A stretch of 17,380 nt of DNA from an uncultured Treponema sp. (lineage in GTDB: Bacteria; Spirochaetota; Spirochaetia; Treponematales; Treponemataceae). Each line of letters opens with the position of its first letter. The first letter of the stretch is position 1. The translations under genes and the position numbers were made by a program. Location: the NCBI GenBank assembly GCA_905236465.1, contig CAJOQA010000202.1, forward strand, positions 1 to 17,380, written 5' to 3'. The notes under the pieces are model-generated. The model saw nothing but the letters and a program-made list of their open reading frames with translations, ran no database searches and had not been told where the DNA came from. Positions 6,951 through 15,051 of this stretch are shown here, piece by piece.

Positions 6951-8091
6951 ATGTTAGAAGATTTTAAGGAACCAATTGAACAGCTAAAAGAAGATATTTT
7001 TGATGTTTGGGGGCGTCTTTGACCCTGATGAAATCAATAAAAAAATAGCAGAAAAAGAAGCCCTCACTCAGACCCCTGGCTTTTGGGAAGACAATGATAA
7101 GGCCAGCAAGGTTATGAATGACATAAAAATGCTAAAAGGACGGATTGACCCTTGGGTTCAGCTAAAAAAAGACATTGAGGATTTACAGACCCTTTATGAA
7201 CTTGGCATGGAAGAGGGGGATCAGGACTTAGAAAAAGAAGTAAAGGAAATCCTTGAGAAAACTAAGGCAGAGTATGAGCATCAAAGCATCCTTAATCTTT
7301 TGAGCGATGAAGTGGATAAAAATGACTGCTTCCTTTCTGTTCATGCAGGGGCAGGGGGAACGGAAGCCTGTGACTGGACTTTTATGCTAAGCCGCATGTA
7401 TCAAAGGTGGTCTGAACGGCATGGCTATACGTGTGAAGTTTTATCTCAGGAAGAAGTAGAAGGGGGGCTAAAGTCTATAAACATGAAGATTTCAGGCCCC
7501 TATGTTTATGGCTATACAAAGGGGGAGGCAGGGGTTCACCGCCTTGTCAGAATCAGTCCCTTTGACGCAAACGCTAGGCGCCATACCTCCTTTGCTTCTG
7601 TCTATGTTTTTCCTGTCCTTGATGACAGCATTGAGGTAAAGATTGACCCTAAAGATCTTAGGGTTGATACTTTCCGTGCTGGCGGTAAGGGTGGGCAGCA
7701 TGTCAATAAAACAGAATCTGCCGTACGTTTTACCCATATTCCAACTGGAATTGTCGTTCAGTGCGAAAGCGAAAGGTCTCAGCTTATGAACCGTGCTACT
7801 GCAATGAGCATACTCCGGTCAAGGCTATATGAGTATTACAAGCAGGAAAAGGAAAAAGAAAACTCTAAGTTTGCGGGGGAAAAGAAGGATATTTCTTTTG
7901 GAAGCCAAATACGCTCCTATGTTTTCCAGCCTTATACTATGGTAAAGGACCACAGGACAAAGTATTCTGTAGGTAATATTCAAGCTGTTATGGATGGTGA
8001 CTTAGACGGATTTCTAGATTCTTTTCTTTCTGCAAAGTGGAAGGGAATGCCTCTTTCTGATGATTCGGATGATTTGGGAGACGATGCTTAG
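6951..8091 (+). CDS. prfB: Peptide chain release factor 2 with programmed +1 frameshift
   Basis: RF2 ends translation at UGA and UAA. Translation starts at ATG 6951, with AGAGG at 6941-6945, and runs 23 codons to an in-frame UGA (7020-7022). The ribosome then shifts +1 at CUU, and the second frame (GAC from 7021) continues to the stop at 8089-8091, giving about 379 residues. The two halves join into a normal RF2 N-terminus (WGRL then DPDEINKKI). Numbering on the full product, the stop-codon reading tripeptide SPF is at 202-204 (RISPFDANARRHTSF). The peptidyl-tRNA hydrolysis motif GGQ is at 247-249 (RAGGKGGQHVNKTESAVR). SPF rather than PxT identifies RF2, not RF1. The C-terminus carries a short acidic tail. 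The next gene starts at the base after the stop. Confidence 0.96.
7008..7023 (+). promoter_or_regulatory. RF2 autoregulatory +1 frameshift site
   Basis: The site has an internal Shine-Dalgarno-like UGGGGG (7008-7013), a 3-base spacer CGU, then the slip codon CUU (7017-7019), UGA (7020-7022) and C (7023). The E. coli prfB site has the same layout, with the G-rich element, a 3-base spacer and CUU-UGA-C. Low RF2 slows termination at the UGA and favours the shift, so RF2 controls its own level. Confidence 0.95.
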
Positions 8092-9723
8092 ATGCGCTTA
8101 TGCCGTCTAAGTTGTGCTTGTATCCTGATTTTATGCCTCTTTAACCTGACTTCTTTTGCAGAAAAATGGGTTTTGGGGGCAACGAAATTTACTTTTGCTT
8201 TGTCTTCTGCAGATGTAGAAAAGCAAAGTTCCGATTCTGAAATTTTATCTATGTTGCCATCTCTTATTTTGGAGCAGATTGTTTCTGGTTCCGCAAGAAT
8301 GCCGACTGATAAAGAGATGTTGGAGAGGACGCAGGAAAAGCTTCTTACTGAAAGGCTTTCCTTATTTTTGCAGCTTTCAAAAGAGATAAAGGTGAGGGAT
8401 AGCCTGTACCTTTCGCACATGAGCGAGAGAAAGCTTAAAAAAAAGATTGCAAGTCAGGAAAAAAAAATCGAGGAAATCAATAGTCAAATAGATGAAAACC
8501 TTGAAAAGTCAAAAAAGGCAGATAAAGAAGTTGAAGAGAGAATAAGGGCAAGGGAAGAGGGAGAAAATGAGAAAAAAGATTTTCTTCCCTTTGTGCCTTT
8601 AAAAAAACTTTTCCTTTTTCCAAAGGATGAGGAAAATCTTGTTGACAGGCCTAAAAACGAGATAATTTCTTTGTATAAGGATTCGTCTGCTCTTTTGTTT
8701 ACCCCTTCAGAGAATGTTCTTTTAGCGGGTCTTGACAGCAGAGAATATGCAAAGGCTGCTTGGACTGAGAACATAAACGGGCTTTTATGTGCTAGTGTCA
8801 GTAAATATGGTCGCTACATTTCTGTTACCCTAGAATTACGCATTTATCCTGCCGGTAAGGTTCAGTCTTGTATTACGGAGGTTGGTTCCCTAGACGAACC
8901 CCTTCTTTTGGCAAGAAACCTTGCCCGCCGCATTATTCCCGAGATTGCAAATTCAATGCCAATCCAGCTTTATTTTGATATTTCCCCTGTAGAGGCAGAG
9001 GAAAATGCAAAGGTTTTAATTGATGGCGTAGTTACGGAACTTGACAAAAAAAGTGCCTACATCCCTTCTGGTGTGCATACAATAGAAGTGTTGTCTGATG
9101 GCTATGCTATTGGGGAGGCAACGTATTCATTTGAAGGAGTTCCCTTTTTCTATGTGCATGTTCCCCTGCAAAAAGAGGTGACAGGTACTTTTTCCTTGTC
9201 GTTAAAAGAACCTATGGCGGGGCAATTTTTTGTTAACGGAATGGCCTTTGAAAAAAGCGATGAGGCTTTGCCGTCAATTAATGTCGGAATTAACGGAATG
9301 AGTGTTTTAGGACAGTTTTTGCTTGATTCCGAGGCTGACAATGAAGATGGTGACAAAGTTGCAGGCGGTTTTTTTTACATAAAAGAGTCTTTGCAATCCG
9401 ATGGGGCAAAACTTACAGTTTCACCCGATATAAGGGATAAGGAAGAACTTATAGATAAAAGGCGAAAGTGGGCATACAGGGGCTATACAGCTTTGCTTTT
9501 GACTCTTCCCTTTACTTTTGCTTCTACAGGCATTTATATGAATAACTTAAACGGTTTTTATAACGGTTACGTAGAAGCTGACGAGGTTAATAAGTGGAAT
9601 CACCGTCGCTTAGTTTGTACAGGGGTTTCCCTTGTGGCAGGAGGCTTTTTTGTTTTTGAGCTTGTAAGATACCTAAGGGCTTCTTCTTCCGTCTTACCGG
9701 CAAATGCTAAAAAAGCAAGGTAG
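8092..9723 (+). CDS. Exported/membrane protein with coiled coil and PEGA-like domain, unknown function
   Basis: This is a 543-residue protein with no named family that I recognise. It starts at the ATG directly after the prfB stop, so translation is probably coupled. It has a signal peptide (MRLCRLSCACILILCLFNLTSFA, probable cleavage after Ala23). A long, highly charged, probable coiled coil spans about residues 75-160 (for example KKKIASQEKKIEEINSQIDE). A mixed region at 190-290 ends with LLLARNLARRIIPEI. Residues about 291-360 look like a PEGA-type beta domain, with FDISPVEA, KVLIDG, YIPSGVHTIEVLSDGY and VHVPL. Near the end are two hydrophobic segments (about 464-482 and 506-527), which would form a membrane hairpin. 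The bulk is therefore predicted outside the cytoplasm, tethered to the inner membrane. A cell-wall or envelope role is a guess from the PEGA-like part. Confidence 0.82.
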   Translation: MRLCRLSCACILILCLFNLTSFAEKWVLGATKFTFALSSADVEKQSSDSEILSMLPSLILEQIVSGSARMPTDKEMLERTQEKLLTERLSLFLQLSKEIKVRDSLYLSHMSERKLKKKIASQEKKIEEINSQIDENLEKSKKADKEVEERIRAREEGENEKKDFLPFVPLKKLFLFPKDEENLVDRPKNEIISLYKDSSALLFTPSENVLLAGLDSREYAKAAWTENINGLLCASVSKYGRYISVTLELRIYPAGKVQSCITEVGSLDEPLLLARNLARRIIPEIANSMPIQLYFDISPVEAEENAKVLIDGVVTELDKKSAYIPSGVHTIEVLSDGYAIGEATYSFEGVPFFYVHVPLQKEVTGTFSLSLKEPMAGQFFVNGMAFEKSDEALPSINVGINGMSVLGQFLLDSEADNEDGDKVAGGFFYIKESLQSDGAKLTVSPDIRDKEELIDKRRKWAYRGYTALLLTLPFTFASTGIYMNNLNGFYNGYVEADEVNKWNHRRLVCTGVSLVAGGFFVFELVRYLRASSSVLPANAKKAR

Positions 9724-9731
9724 TTTTATCC

Positions 9732-9760
9732 TTGAATTTCTAAACGTAAAGTGTTAGTAT
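9732..9760 (+). promoter_or_regulatory. Candidate promoter upstream of ftsY
   Basis: TTGAAT (9732-9737) is followed after 17 bases by TAGTAT (9755-9760, four of six); TATAAG at 9758-9763 overlaps it. It sits in the 79-base gap before ftsY and would give a leader of about 35 bases. The call rests on consensus only. Confidence 0.4.
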
Positions 9761-9802
9761 AAGAGACACCTCTAAAAGTATCCTTTGTGTTGTGGAGTTT
9801 AT

Positions 9803-10675
9803 ATGGCAAAGATTCCTTTTGCAGAAAAGTTGAAGTCTCTCTTTGGAAAACATAAGATTCAAGATGATTCTTTTTTTGATGATTTAACTGATGCCCTTAT
9901 TGAAGGTGATATAGGGGCAAAGACCGCTGTGGAATTTGTGGATAACCTGCAAAAAAAGTGTAGGGATGAAAAAATCAGCGAAGCTTCTAAGACTACTGCC
10001 GCATTGAAGAATATGTTGCTCCCCTATGTAAGGGGTGTTGAGCTTGGCGTAGAAGACAAAAAAGTGAATGTTTGGATGGTTTTGGGTGTTAACGGGGTAG
10101 GAAAAACAACTTCTGCCGCTAAGATTGCAAAATATTATGCAGACAAAAAGATAAATGTTATTATGGCAGCTTCAGATACCTTTAGGGCAGCCGCTGTAGA
10201 CCAACTTTCTATGCATGGGGAAAGGCTTGGAATACGGGTTGTTAAGCATCAGATGGGAAGTGACCCTTCTTCTGTTGTTTTCGATGCCTGTGATGCTTGT
10301 AGGGCAGGTGGCGGGGGGCTTGTTATTGCCGATACAGCCGGCAGGTTGCATAATAAGGAAAACCTTGTTAACGAACTGAAAAAAATTGACCGTGTTGCTT
10401 CTTCTAAGGCTGATGAAGGCTGCTACAAAAAGATTTTAGTTGTGGATGCGACTACAGGGCAAAATGCTTTAAGACAGGCTGAAGTTTTTCACGAAGCTGT
10501 AGGGCTTGATGCTGTTATCCTTACAAAATATGATTCTACTGCCAAAGGAGGAGCCCTTATTTCTATAGGAAAAGAATTGTCCCTTCCTTTTGCTTTTGTT
10601 TGTACCGGTGAAAAGTATCCTGATATTGCCCTTCTTGACAAAGAAAAATATCTTGATGATTTTCTTGGCTTATAG
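9803..10675 (+). CDS. ftsY: Signal recognition particle receptor FtsY (NG domain only)
   Basis: This is a 290-residue SRP-family GTPase, the receptor that docks SRP-ribosome complexes at the inner membrane for co-translational insertion. It starts at ATG 9803, with GGAG at 9794-9797; an in-frame TTG at 9785 is less likely. The N domain (about 1-80) includes ALIEGDIGAKTA. The G domain has the P-loop GVNGVGKTTSAAKIA (95-109), DTFRAAAVDQL (125-135), DTAGRLHNKENLVNEL (177-192) and TKYDSTAKGG (241-250), followed by the closing FVCTGEKYPDI loop. FtsY is told from Ffh by the absence of a Met-rich M domain and by ending straight after the G domain. There is no long acidic A domain as in E. coli, so membrane binding probably relies on the N-terminal helix KIPFAEKLKSLFGK. 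The downstream genes encode envelope proteins. Confidence 0.96.
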   Translation: MAKIPFAEKLKSLFGKHKIQDDSFFDDLTDALIEGDIGAKTAVEFVDNLQKKCRDEKISEASKTTAALKNMLLPYVRGVELGVEDKKVNVWMVLGVNGVGKTTSAAKIAKYYADKKINVIMAASDTFRAAAVDQLSMHGERLGIRVVKHQMGSDPSSVVFDACDACRAGGGGLVIADTAGRLHNKENLVNELKKIDRVASSKADEGCYKKILVVDATTGQNALRQAEVFHEAVGLDAVILTKYDSTAKGGALISIGKELSLPFAFVCTGEKYPDIALLDKEKYLDDFLGL

Positions 10676-10678
10676 TTC

Positions 10679-10683
10679 CGGAG
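10679..10683 (+). promoter_or_regulatory. Ribosome binding site supporting a TTG start
   Basis: CGGAG lies 6 bases before TTG 10690. No in-frame ATG occurs until far into the protein, so this site and spacing support the TTG as the start codon. Confidence 0.6.
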
Positions 10684-10689
10684 TTCTTT

Positions 10690-11661
10690 TTGAATTTTGA
10701 TGCCCTGTTTTTTTCTTTTTATTTGCTTTTTCCCTCATTTAACAGTTATCAAGCTGATTTGATTTCTACTGTTACGGGGCCTCTTTCTTTAACGCAAGAA
10801 GCAAAAGAAGATGTGTGCAGGGAGATAAAAAACTTTTTAAGTTTGTACGATTACAGTGACTTATTTGAAATAAATCTTCCCTCAGCTTTGGATGGGGAAA
10901 CTGATGAAGGAAAAAATCTTGTAGAGGTCCAGTATTTTGACAGTCAAAAAAGGCTTAGGCTTTTTGAATTTGATGATGAAATATTTTGTCCTCAGGAAGT
11001 TTTTACCCTTGGCCCTTCTATCGTAAAGGTGAATAAGGATTCTTTTTCAGTTTCTTTATATGATGAGTTGTATAGGCTAAAAGAAAAAGTTTTGTGGAAA
11101 AATGCTTCTACTTCCGCTGCAGCAGTAATGTTGAACAGAAAAACGTTTGCTTATTCAAAACAAGTTGAAAAGGAAAATAAAATAAGTCCAATCAGCATGG
11201 TTGAAGAAGATTTTAAAAATAAGGAAACAATAAAAGTTCTTTATGATGAAAAAGGAAATCCTTTTTCTTTTTCTTACTATAAAAACGAAGGGGAAGAGGG
11301 AGAAAAAAATATTCTTTTTAAAAAAAGGAATTGTAGATACAATGAGGAAAAAAAACTTTTAGAAGAAGAAGAAATCGTATACTTTAAGGTATCGGACCCC
11401 CTCCGCAGAGGAAAAAAAAAGGATGCTCAGGCAAGTAGGAAAAATGTTTTTTCATATACTGAAAAATCCTCCTTTCCTGACTATGATTTTTATGAAGATG
11501 GAAAATTACGAATGAAAGTTTCTTATTCTGATGAGGAGGATTATACAGAAGAAGTTTTTTTTGAAGAGGGAATTTCTGTAAAATCTTTTTTTGAGAATGG
11601 AATAAAAGTGGAAGAAATTATTTATAAAGATAATAACGAAGAAAATAGGAGAGTTTTTTAG
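10690..11661 (+). CDS. Exported low-complexity protein with YwqK/MORN-like repeats, unknown function
   Basis: This is a 323-residue protein that I do not recognise as a named family. It starts at TTG 10690. The N-terminus is hydrophobic (ALFFSFYLLFPSFNSYQA) and reads as a signal peptide, probably cleaved after Ala22, though it lacks the usual early positive residues. The rest is rich in Lys, Glu, Phe and Tyr. It contains loose beta-strand repeats of the YwqK/MORN type: VLYDEKGNPFSFSYYKNEG, then DFYEDGKLRMKVSYSDEED, then VFFEEGISVKSFFENGIKVEEIIY. The coding strand here is visibly richer in A and G runs than the neighbours. It lies 14 bases after ftsY, and its stop directly touches the ATG of the first lipoprotein-exporter permease, so it belongs to the same operon. 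A periplasmic or surface location is inferred. Confidence 0.75.
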   Translation: MNFDALFFSFYLLFPSFNSYQADLISTVTGPLSLTQEAKEDVCREIKNFLSLYDYSDLFEINLPSALDGETDEGKNLVEVQYFDSQKRLRLFEFDDEIFCPQEVFTLGPSIVKVNKDSFSVSLYDELYRLKEKVLWKNASTSAAAVMLNRKTFAYSKQVEKENKISPISMVEEDFKNKETIKVLYDEKGNPFSFSYYKNEGEEGEKNILFKKRNCRYNEEKKLLEEEEIVYFKVSDPLRRGKKKDAQASRKNVFSYTEKSSFPDYDFYEDGKLRMKVSYSDEEDYTEEVFFEEGISVKSFFENGIKVEEIIYKDNNEENRRVF

Positions 11662-12972
11662 ATGGCACTTCCTTTTAGCTCTGCATCTCTTAAGTGGATA
11701 TATTTTGTTTCAAAAAGATTCAGCAAAGTGGACCGTAAGGGGAGAACTGCGGTAACATCAGCCCTTGCTTCTTTAGGGGTTGGCTTTGGTGTTATGGCCC
11801 TTCTTGTAGTTATCAGCGTTATGAATGGTTTTCAAATGGAATTCATTGATGCCATAATGGAAATCTCATCTTGTCATGTTCGTGTTGAAAATGTAAGGGA
11901 TGAAGATACCTTTCTTTCCTGGTGTAACCAAAAACAAACCGGCCCTTATGCAGTAAAGACAGTACTCCCTTTTTATGAGGCGCAAGGTTTGATGGTCGGT
12001 TCTTTTGGGCGAGATAGCGCTGCACTTGTTAGGGCTGTTTCAGAGGATATTTATGAAACAGATGCCGGTTTTTGCAATCAGGCCCGTATTATTTCAGGTT
12101 CCTTTGATTTATCAGAAGATGACTTTATTGTTTTAGGTTGCGATTTAGCCCGTGCTTTGGGCGCTCGTGTAGGCTCTGAAGTCTCCATTTTTGCCCTAAG
12201 CGGTTCAAGCGATGTCAGTCTTTTTTCTAAGGATAGGAAATTTACTGTGACCGGTATTTTTTATTCAAATTATGCTGACATAAATTCTTCCTATTCATTT
12301 ATAAGCTTAAAATCAGGGAAAAAGAATTTTGGAAGTTCCGCCTCTCTTATTTATGGGGTAAAACTTAAGGATTCGCAGCGGGATGCAATTTTTATAAGTA
12401 ATTTAAAAGAAGATTTTCCTGAAGCCTCTGCTGAAAGTTGGAGACATTACAATAGGACTTTTTTTGGAGCCCTTAGGGTTGAGAAAAATATGCTGATGCT
12501 AATGGTCCTTCTGATTTTTGTTGTTGTTGCGGTAAATATTTATAATGGAATGAGGCGCATGGTTTACGAACGGCGTGAAGATATAGCAGTTCTCACAGCA
12601 CTTGGAGCTAAAGCAAAGGAAGTTCAGTCTGTTTTTATTGTGAAGGGGCTTGTAACTGGTCTTACCGGAGCTCTGCCAGGTTTTATTTTGGGCTTGTTTT
12701 TGTGTGTCAATATAGGCAATGTTTTTATGCTCTTGTCAAAGGGGCAGTATTATTTTTCGTATTTTATACAGATGCTTATAAATCCGCAACTAGCTCCTTA
12801 CTTACAAGAAAACCCAATGTTCAGAATATATGCCAATATTCCTGCCCGTGTAGTATTTAGCGAAGCTGCGGCGATATTTTTCTTTGGAATTTTTTCTTCT
12901 CTTGTGGCATCTTGGGCGGCAGGCAGGCAGATTTTAAAATTGACTGTTTCGGAGGTTTTGCGTGATGACTGA
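11662..12972 (+). CDS. lolC: LolC/LolE-type lipoprotein-releasing permease (first copy)
   Basis: This is a 436-residue inner-membrane permease of the LolC/LolE (FtsX/MacB-core) family. With LolD and the second permease it would form the ATP-driven exporter that releases outer-membrane lipoproteins from the inner membrane. One membrane segment at about residues 33-55 (LASLGVGFGVMALLVVISVMNG) precedes a large periplasmic domain (about 60-270). Three C-terminal segments follow, at about 276-296, 326-350 and 400-420. Between the second and third segments is the FtsX cytoplasmic loop MRRMVYERREDIAVLTALGAK, which contacts the ATPase. The C-terminus SEVLRDD is typical. It begins at the base after the previous stop and overlaps the ATPase gene by 8 bases. 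Which of the two permeases is the true LolC or LolE is not certain. Confidence 0.9.
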   Translation: MALPFSSASLKWIYFVSKRFSKVDRKGRTAVTSALASLGVGFGVMALLVVISVMNGFQMEFIDAIMEISSCHVRVENVRDEDTFLSWCNQKQTGPYAVKTVLPFYEAQGLMVGSFGRDSAALVRAVSEDIYETDAGFCNQARIISGSFDLSEDDFIVLGCDLARALGARVGSEVSIFALSGSSDVSLFSKDRKFTVTGIFYSNYADINSSYSFISLKSGKKNFGSSASLIYGVKLKDSQRDAIFISNLKEDFPEASAESWRHYNRTFFGALRVEKNMLMLMVLLIFVVVAVNIYNGMRRMVYERREDIAVLTALGAKAKEVQSVFIVKGLVTGLTGALPGFILGLFLCVNIGNVFMLLSKGQYYFSYFIQMLINPQLAPYLQENPMFRIYANIPARVVFSEAAAIFFFGIFSSLVASWAAGRQILKLTVSEVLRDD

Positions 12973-13657
12973 TAAGACTATAGTTAGCGTAAAAAATTTG
13001 GAAAAGACTTATATTACAGAAAGCGAACGGCTTACAATCCTTAAGAATTTAAATATGAAAGTAAAAGAGGGCAGCAAGTGCGTTATAGTTGGAAAAAGTG
13101 GCAGCGGAAAATCCACCTTGCTTAATATAATTGGTGGACTTGATACTGCAAGCTCTGGCTCTGTAGAAGTCGATGGGGCCCTTATCTCTTCTATGACAGA
13201 GGATGAACTTACGGCCTATAGGCAAAAGTTTTTGGGCTTAGTCTTTCAGTTCCACTATCTGCTAAAGGATTTTACTGCTTTAGAAAATGTTTTTCTTCCT
13301 TCTTATATGGCAGGTAGGTCAAAAAAAGAAGCAATGCAAAAAGCAGAAAGCTTACTTTGCGACGTAGGCCTTTCTGATCGCATGAATCACTTGCCCTCTG
13401 AACTTTCTGGTGGAGAGCGGCAAAGGGTTGCTGTAGCCCGTTGCCTTATAAATAATCCAGAACTCATTCTTGCAGATGAGCCTACAGGAAATTTAGACCC
13501 TGCCAATGCCTTGCTGATTGGCGATTTGCTTTTTTCAATGGCTGAACGCTACAAAAAGACTTTGATTTTGGTTACCCATGATATGAATATAGCTTCTAAA
13601 GGTGATATACGCTACTTTATAAAGGACGGAGCCCTAGCGAAGGATATAAGCCTATGA
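12965..13657 (+). CDS. lolD: Lipoprotein-releasing ABC transporter ATPase LolD
   Basis: This is a 230-residue ABC ATPase that powers lipoprotein release through the two flanking permeases. All motifs are intact: Walker A GKSGSGKST (43-51), Q-loop Gln95 (LVFQFHYLLKDFTALENV), signature LSGGERQRVAVARCL (147-161), Walker B LILADEPTGNLD (167-178) and H-loop His205 (VTHD). The LVFQFHYLL segment and the early TALENV are characteristic of the LolD/MacB subfamily. I prefer ATG 12965 (GGAGG at 12951-12955, 9-base spacing); GTG 12962 is equally well placed. The gene overlaps the first permease by 8 bases and the second by an ATGA, so the three subunits are translationally coupled. Confidence 0.95.
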   Translation: MTDKTIVSVKNLEKTYITESERLTILKNLNMKVKEGSKCVIVGKSGSGKSTLLNIIGGLDTASSGSVEVDGALISSMTEDELTAYRQKFLGLVFQFHYLLKDFTALENVFLPSYMAGRSKKEAMQKAESLLCDVGLSDRMNHLPSELSGGERQRVAVARCLINNPELILADEPTGNLDPANALLIGDLLFSMAERYKKTLILVTHDMNIASKGDIRYFIKDGALAKDISL

Positions 13658-15006
13658 CAATGAAGTCTAGTTTACTGTATGCCTGCCGCTTGCTTTTCCC
13701 CCGTAAGTCTAGCTCGCAAAAGAGTAACGGGCAAAAAAGTCTTATTGGGGCGATGCTTTGTATTGGAGTGAGCCTTATACCCCTTGTTGCAGTTCTTGTC
13801 ATAAGTCAGGGAATGATTGAAGGAATTACAGGCCGTATGATAGGTCTTTCTAGTCAGGATATAAGCGTTGTCATAAGCTCAGAAGGCTATGTTGACACGT
13901 ATGAAGATGCCCTCTACCTTTCAAGAAGGCTATCAAATATTGACGGAGTAGAAAATGTCTACCCCGAGATTCAAGCTACAGCCCTAGCCGCAGGGAAAAG
14001 CGCAAGGTCAGGGGCTTTTATCAGGGCAGTCCAAAGTGATATTTTTGAATCCAACAGCAGCTTTTCATCTCTTTTTTCCCTGGTGGAAGGCTCTTTTAAC
14101 CTAAGCGAAGAAAATAATGCCGTAATTGGTAAGAAAATATCTGAATTGCTAGGTCTCCACTGCGGGGATAGTGTAAAAGTAATCTGTGTAAACCAGTCTT
14201 CGGCAGGTCGCATAGTTCCAAAAGTTTTATCTTTTACCGTCACTGGTATTGTTTCTTGTGGCTATCAGGAACTGGATGCCCTTTGGCTCTTCATCCCCTT
14301 GCAGACAGCTTTTTCATCACTTTCACTGTCGTCTTCAAGTATTATTTTTTCACTTTCTACCGCAGATTCTTTTTCCCCCCAGCTACAGATTATAAAGGAC
14401 CGCGTCCAAGATGACTTATATGGGCTTTCTGACAACCCAGAGATACCAGCTTCCTATGTCTACATGTGGAATGAACTCAATGCTTCTCAGTATGAAAACT
14501 TTGCCTCCACAAAAATACTTTTACTGCTTATTATGCTTCTTATAGTTCTTGTGGCTTCAGTCAATATAAGTTCTGCTTTGATTATGATTGTTATGGAAAG
14601 AAGAAAGGAAATAGCAATACTAAAAAGTGTCGGCGCTTCTCCTTTGGGAATTACCTGGGCCTTTTTGCTTGCAGGTTCAGCTGCAGGTCTTGGCGGACTT
14701 ATAATCGGGCTTCCTTTGGGCTTACTTGCATCCGTAAATATAAATTTTCTTATTCATTTTATGGAAAAAATTGTAAATATTTTTCTGCAATGCCTTCTTT
14801 TTATAGTAAGGGGTAACAGCCACTCCATAAATGCTATTCACCTTTTAGATCCTGCCTATTACCTGCAAGAAATTCCTGTTTCAATTCCTTTTAAGGAACT
14901 TTTAATAATTGCCTTGGGAACGCTTTTGCTTTCAATCGCGGTTTCTGCTTTTCCGGCAATAAAAGCTGGTAGGGGAAAGCCTCTTGATACTTTGCGAAAG
15001 ATGTAA
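13654..15006 (+). CDS. lolE: LolC/LolE-type lipoprotein-releasing permease (second copy)
   Basis: This is a 450-residue permease, the partner of the first copy in a LolCDE-type heterodimer. One membrane segment at about residues 28-51 (IGAMLCIGVSLIPLVAVLVISQG) is followed by a periplasmic domain (about 55-280). C-terminal segments lie at about 287-313, 335-360 and 415-434. The FtsX loop MERRKEIAILKSVGASPLGI precedes the second, and the ending is AFPAIKAGRGKPLDTLRKM. Compared with the first copy, there is an extra hydrophobic stretch (about 368-386) before LLDPAYYLQEIPVSI, a segment that resembles the LolC/E periplasmic loop. It starts within the lolD stop (ATGA); ATG 13660 is an alternative. 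No clear terminator hairpin follows. Assignment as LolE rather than LolC is by position only. Confidence 0.9.
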   Translation: MTMKSSLLYACRLLFPRKSSSQKSNGQKSLIGAMLCIGVSLIPLVAVLVISQGMIEGITGRMIGLSSQDISVVISSEGYVDTYEDALYLSRRLSNIDGVENVYPEIQATALAAGKSARSGAFIRAVQSDIFESNSSFSSLFSLVEGSFNLSEENNAVIGKKISELLGLHCGDSVKVICVNQSSAGRIVPKVLSFTVTGIVSCGYQELDALWLFIPLQTAFSSLSLSSSSIIFSLSTADSFSPQLQIIKDRVQDDLYGLSDNPEIPASYVYMWNELNASQYENFASTKILLLLIMLLIVLVASVNISSALIMIVMERRKEIAILKSVGASPLGITWAFLLAGSAAGLGGLIIGLPLGLLASVNINFLIHFMEKIVNIFLQCLLFIVRGNSHSINAIHLLDPAYYLQEIPVSIPFKELLIIALGTLLLSIAVSAFPAIKAGRGKPLDTLRKM

Positions 15007-15019
15007 AAAGTGATAGAAT
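14992..15019 (+). promoter_or_regulatory. Candidate promoter of the mcsA-mcsB-clpC operon
   Basis: TTGCGA (14992-14997) is followed after 16 bases by TAGAAT (15014-15019, five of six); TATAAG at 15021-15026 is another -10-like hexamer. No CtsR heptad repeat (GGTCAAA type) or CIRCE inverted repeat is visible between lolE and mcsA. The call rests on consensus only. Confidence 0.35.
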
Positions 15020-15051
15020 ATATAAGTTAGTTTGTTTTTTTAGGGGTTATT

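Noticed and set aside
7000..8091. prfB as a single-frame gene starting near 7000 (TTG/ATG), or prfB as a pseudogene because of the UGA at 7020
   Set aside because: The upstream frame from ATG 6951 has a good ribosome binding site and encodes the expected RF2 N-terminus, and the UGA sits in a textbook frameshift element. It is a programmed site, not damage.
8088..8774. Minus-strand open frames at 8088-8420 and 8484-8774
   Set aside because: They lie entirely opposite the 543-residue exported protein, show low-complexity Ser/Phe-rich translations and have no family features or ribosome binding sites.
15007..15051. Rho-independent terminator after lolE, suggested by the T-rich run at about 15031-15041
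   Set aside because: No GC-rich inverted repeat precedes the T run.
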